Positions 3,894 to 5,247 of a DNA stretch of 5,247 nucleotides are shown here, piece by piece. A program made the translations under genes and the position numbers. Source of the stretch: Chlamydiae bacterium RIFCSPHIGHO2_12_FULL_49_9 (GTDB lineage Bacteria; Chlamydiota; Chlamydiia; Chlamydiales; SM23-39). The notes below the pieces were generated by a model that saw nothing but the letters and a program-made list of their open reading frames with translations, searched no databases and had not been told where the DNA came from. The stretch is taken from contig MGLY01000055.1 of NCBI GenBank assembly GCA_001794935.1, positions 1 to 5,247 of the forward strand. Reading direction: 5' to 3'. Position 1 is the first letter of the stretch; each line of letters opens with the position of its first letter.

Positions 3894-5247
3894 TTACCGA
3901 GAAATTTTTTTGGTGAGTTCTTGCAGGACAAACTCTTCAAGAGCTTTTGGCGTTTGGATTTTTTTAGGAAGGATCAGGGTGTATTTTTCAATGGTTTTGC
4001 CGAGCTGTCTTTCTGCGGATAGCGAGACATGGTTGAACTTGAGAAGAGAAAAGTGATTGGCAGCTCCAAAAGCCCTAATGCGAGTGAGACGATAGAGCCA
4101 GATGACAGGGGGCGGGGGCGGGCCGAAGCGGTCCTTTATTTCGGCGAGGATCTCATCGATCTCTTCGAATGAGGCGGTCTCTCCCAAGCGGTGGTAGAGT
4201 TCCATCCGGATGGAGACCTCGTTGATATACTCAACAGGTAGCCGCGCGTCGAAAGAGAACTCCATCTTCGTCTCATTAAAGGAGATCGGCTGCTTTTTCT
4301 TGAGAGAGTCGATGGCGCGCTTGAGAAGCTTGCAGTAGAGGTGAAATCCAATGGCGGAGACTTGTCCCGATTGCTGCACTCCGAGAATGTCGCCGGCGCC
4401 TCTAATTTCAAGATCGCGCATCGCGATCTTCATCCCGCCGCCGTAGCCGCTCGATTCGACGAGGGCATTGAGGCGTTTGCGGGCAATTTCGGGAAGGCGC
4501 GCGTTTTTGGGGATGAGAAAATAGGCATAGGCCGCTCTATTCCATCTGCCGACGCGTCCGCGGAGCTGGTAGAGGTCGGCGAGGCCATAGGTGTCAGCTC
4601 TTTCGATGAGGATTGTATTGGCGTTTGGGATATCGACCCCATTTTCGACAATTGTTGTCGCAAAGAGAAGATCGATCTCGCCCGACTTAAAGCGGTGGAA
4701 GATCTCATCTGCGCCATCTGCATCCATTTGGCCGTGCACAACGCCGATGCGGGCAGAGGGGACGAGGTTTTGGATCGCGTCTGCTTTTTGATAGATCGAT
4801 TCGACCCGGTTGTGGATATAAAATGCCTGGCCGCCTCTTGCAAATTCGCGAAGAAGCGCATTTTGGATGAGTTCTGAATCGGTTTCCGCGATGACTGTTT
4901 TAATGGGGAGTCTGTCTTGCGGGGGCGTATTGATCACCGACATATCGCGCGCATGGACGAGCGACATGTAGAGAGTGCGCGGGATAGGCGTGGCTGAAAG
5001 AGTGAGACAGTCGACCGTAGTTTTCAGTTTTTTGAGATGCTCTTTGGCTTTCACTCCAAATCGCTGCTCTTCATCGACGATGATGAGACCGAGATTGGGA
5101 ATGGCGACATCTTTTGAGAGGAGTCTATGGGTGCCGACCAAAATATCGATCTGGCCGCTTTTTACCTTCTTTAGCGTCTCTTTAGCCTCTTTAGCGGCTT
5201 GAACGCGGGAGACGACGCCGACCCGGATTGGAAAACCTTTCATTCTC
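3894..5247 (-). CDS. mfd: Transcription-repair coupling factor Mfd, C-terminal part (5' end beyond window)
   Basis: Mfd is a DNA translocase that removes stalled RNA polymerase at lesions and recruits UvrA for transcription-coupled repair. Only the last 450 codons or so are here; numbering from the methionine at 5243, which is internal, there are 449 residues. Full-length chlamydial and E. coli proteins are about 1,080-1,150 aa, so the UvrB-like, polymerase-interacting and first helicase parts lie to the right. Visible are GTHRLL (37-42), the Walker B/DEEQ box (57-60), SATPIPRT (83-90, motif III), TTIVENGVDIP (196-206, motif V), QLRGRVGR (226-233, motif VI), and the RecG/Mfd-type translocation segment RDLEIRGAGDILGVQQSG (276-293). 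A C-terminal domain of about 120 residues corresponds to the autoinhibitory D7 region. Residues 375-379 are five consecutive prolines. It ends 51 bp before the TPR-like gene on the same strand, so read-through is possible. The reading frame continues without a stop to the window edge. Confidence 0.96.
   Translation of the reverse strand, partial: RMKGFPIRVGVVSRVQAAKEAKETLKKVKSGQIDILVGTHRLLSKDVAIPNLGLIIVDEEQRFGVKAKEHLKKLKTTVDCLTLSATPIPRTLYMSLVHARDMSVINTPPQDRLPIKTVIAETDSELIQNALLREFARGGQAFYIHNRVESIYQKADAIQNLVPSARIGVVHGQMDADGADEIFHRFKSGEIDLLFATTIVENGVDIPNANTILIERADTYGLADLYQLRGRVGRWNRAAYAYFLIPKNARLPEIARKRLNALVESSGYGGGMKIAMRDLEIRGAGDILGVQQSGQVSAIGFHLYCKLLKRAIDSLKKKQPISFNETKMEFSFDARLPVEYINEVSIRMELYHRLGETASFEEIDEILAEIKDRFGPPPPPVIWLYRLTRIRAFGAANHFSLLKFNHVSLSAERQLGKTIEKYTLILPKKIQTPKALEEFVLQELTKKISR

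Noticed and set aside
4341..4877. Open frame of 178 codons on the plus strand
   Set aside because: It lies entirely antisense to the well-conserved Mfd motifs and its translation has no recognisable domain; it is a by-product of G+C-rich codon usage in mfd.
5241..5243. ATG at the right edge as the start of a gene
   Set aside because: The reading frame continues to the edge, and the protein lacks the N-terminal two-thirds of Mfd, so this methionine is internal.
1..5247. tRNA or rRNA genes, CRISPR arrays, insertion sequences, phage genes or attachment sites
   Set aside because: None was seen on either strand. Nearly the whole window is accounted for by six protein genes and short spacers, and I found no direct repeat arrays or transposase-like protein.

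Overview
The window reads as a chromosomal segment of a Chlamydiae-lineage bacterium, most likely an environmental (Parachlamydia/Waddlia/Simkania-type) relative rather than Chlamydia itself. The basis is protein content and gene order. It holds a short AMP-nucleosidase-like protein of the type I associate with chlamydiae, an elongation factor P gene divergent from it, and mfd a little further along. From memory, C. trachomatis carries mfd, alaS, tktB, amn and efp2 in that order, so this looks like the same neighbourhood with alaS-tktB absent and a hypothetical gene in their place. Base composition is moderate, close to half G+C in the conserved genes and visibly more A/T-rich in the hypothetical gene and the spacers. 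I cannot name a genus.

Layout, left to right. Bases 1-387 (minus, running off the left edge) hold a cytidylyltransferase-fold protein with an unexpected hydrophobic, signal-like N-terminus. Bases 419-1327 (minus) are epmA, and 1308-1877 (minus) are efp. These three read leftward in the order efp, epmA, cytidylyltransferase, with a 20-bp overlap and then a 31-bp gap, so they form a likely operon. A 101-bp divergent spacer (1878-1978) holds back-to-back promoter candidates. Bases 1979-2773 (plus) are the AMP nucleosidase gene. It collides tail-to-tail, with a 29-bp overlap, with a hypothetical probably exported TPR-like protein at 2745-3842 (minus). A 51-bp A/T-rich spacer with a perfect 18-bp palindrome separates this from the 3' part of mfd (3894-5247, minus), which enters from the right edge.

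Functional links. EpmA attaches (R)-beta-lysine to Lys34 of EF-P, and the EF-P encoded here keeps that lysine, so substrate and modifying enzyme are made from one transcript and are possibly translationally coupled. EF-P relieves ribosome stalling at proline runs, and the Mfd fragment in the same window carries a run of five prolines. Mfd couples stalled RNA polymerase to nucleotide excision repair. The AMP nucleosidase acts in purine salvage or a related nucleoside-cleavage step. I saw no RNA genes, CRISPR arrays, insertion sequences or phage genes. Most of the window is conserved core genome. The least explained items are the signal-bearing cytidylyltransferase and the TPR-like protein.
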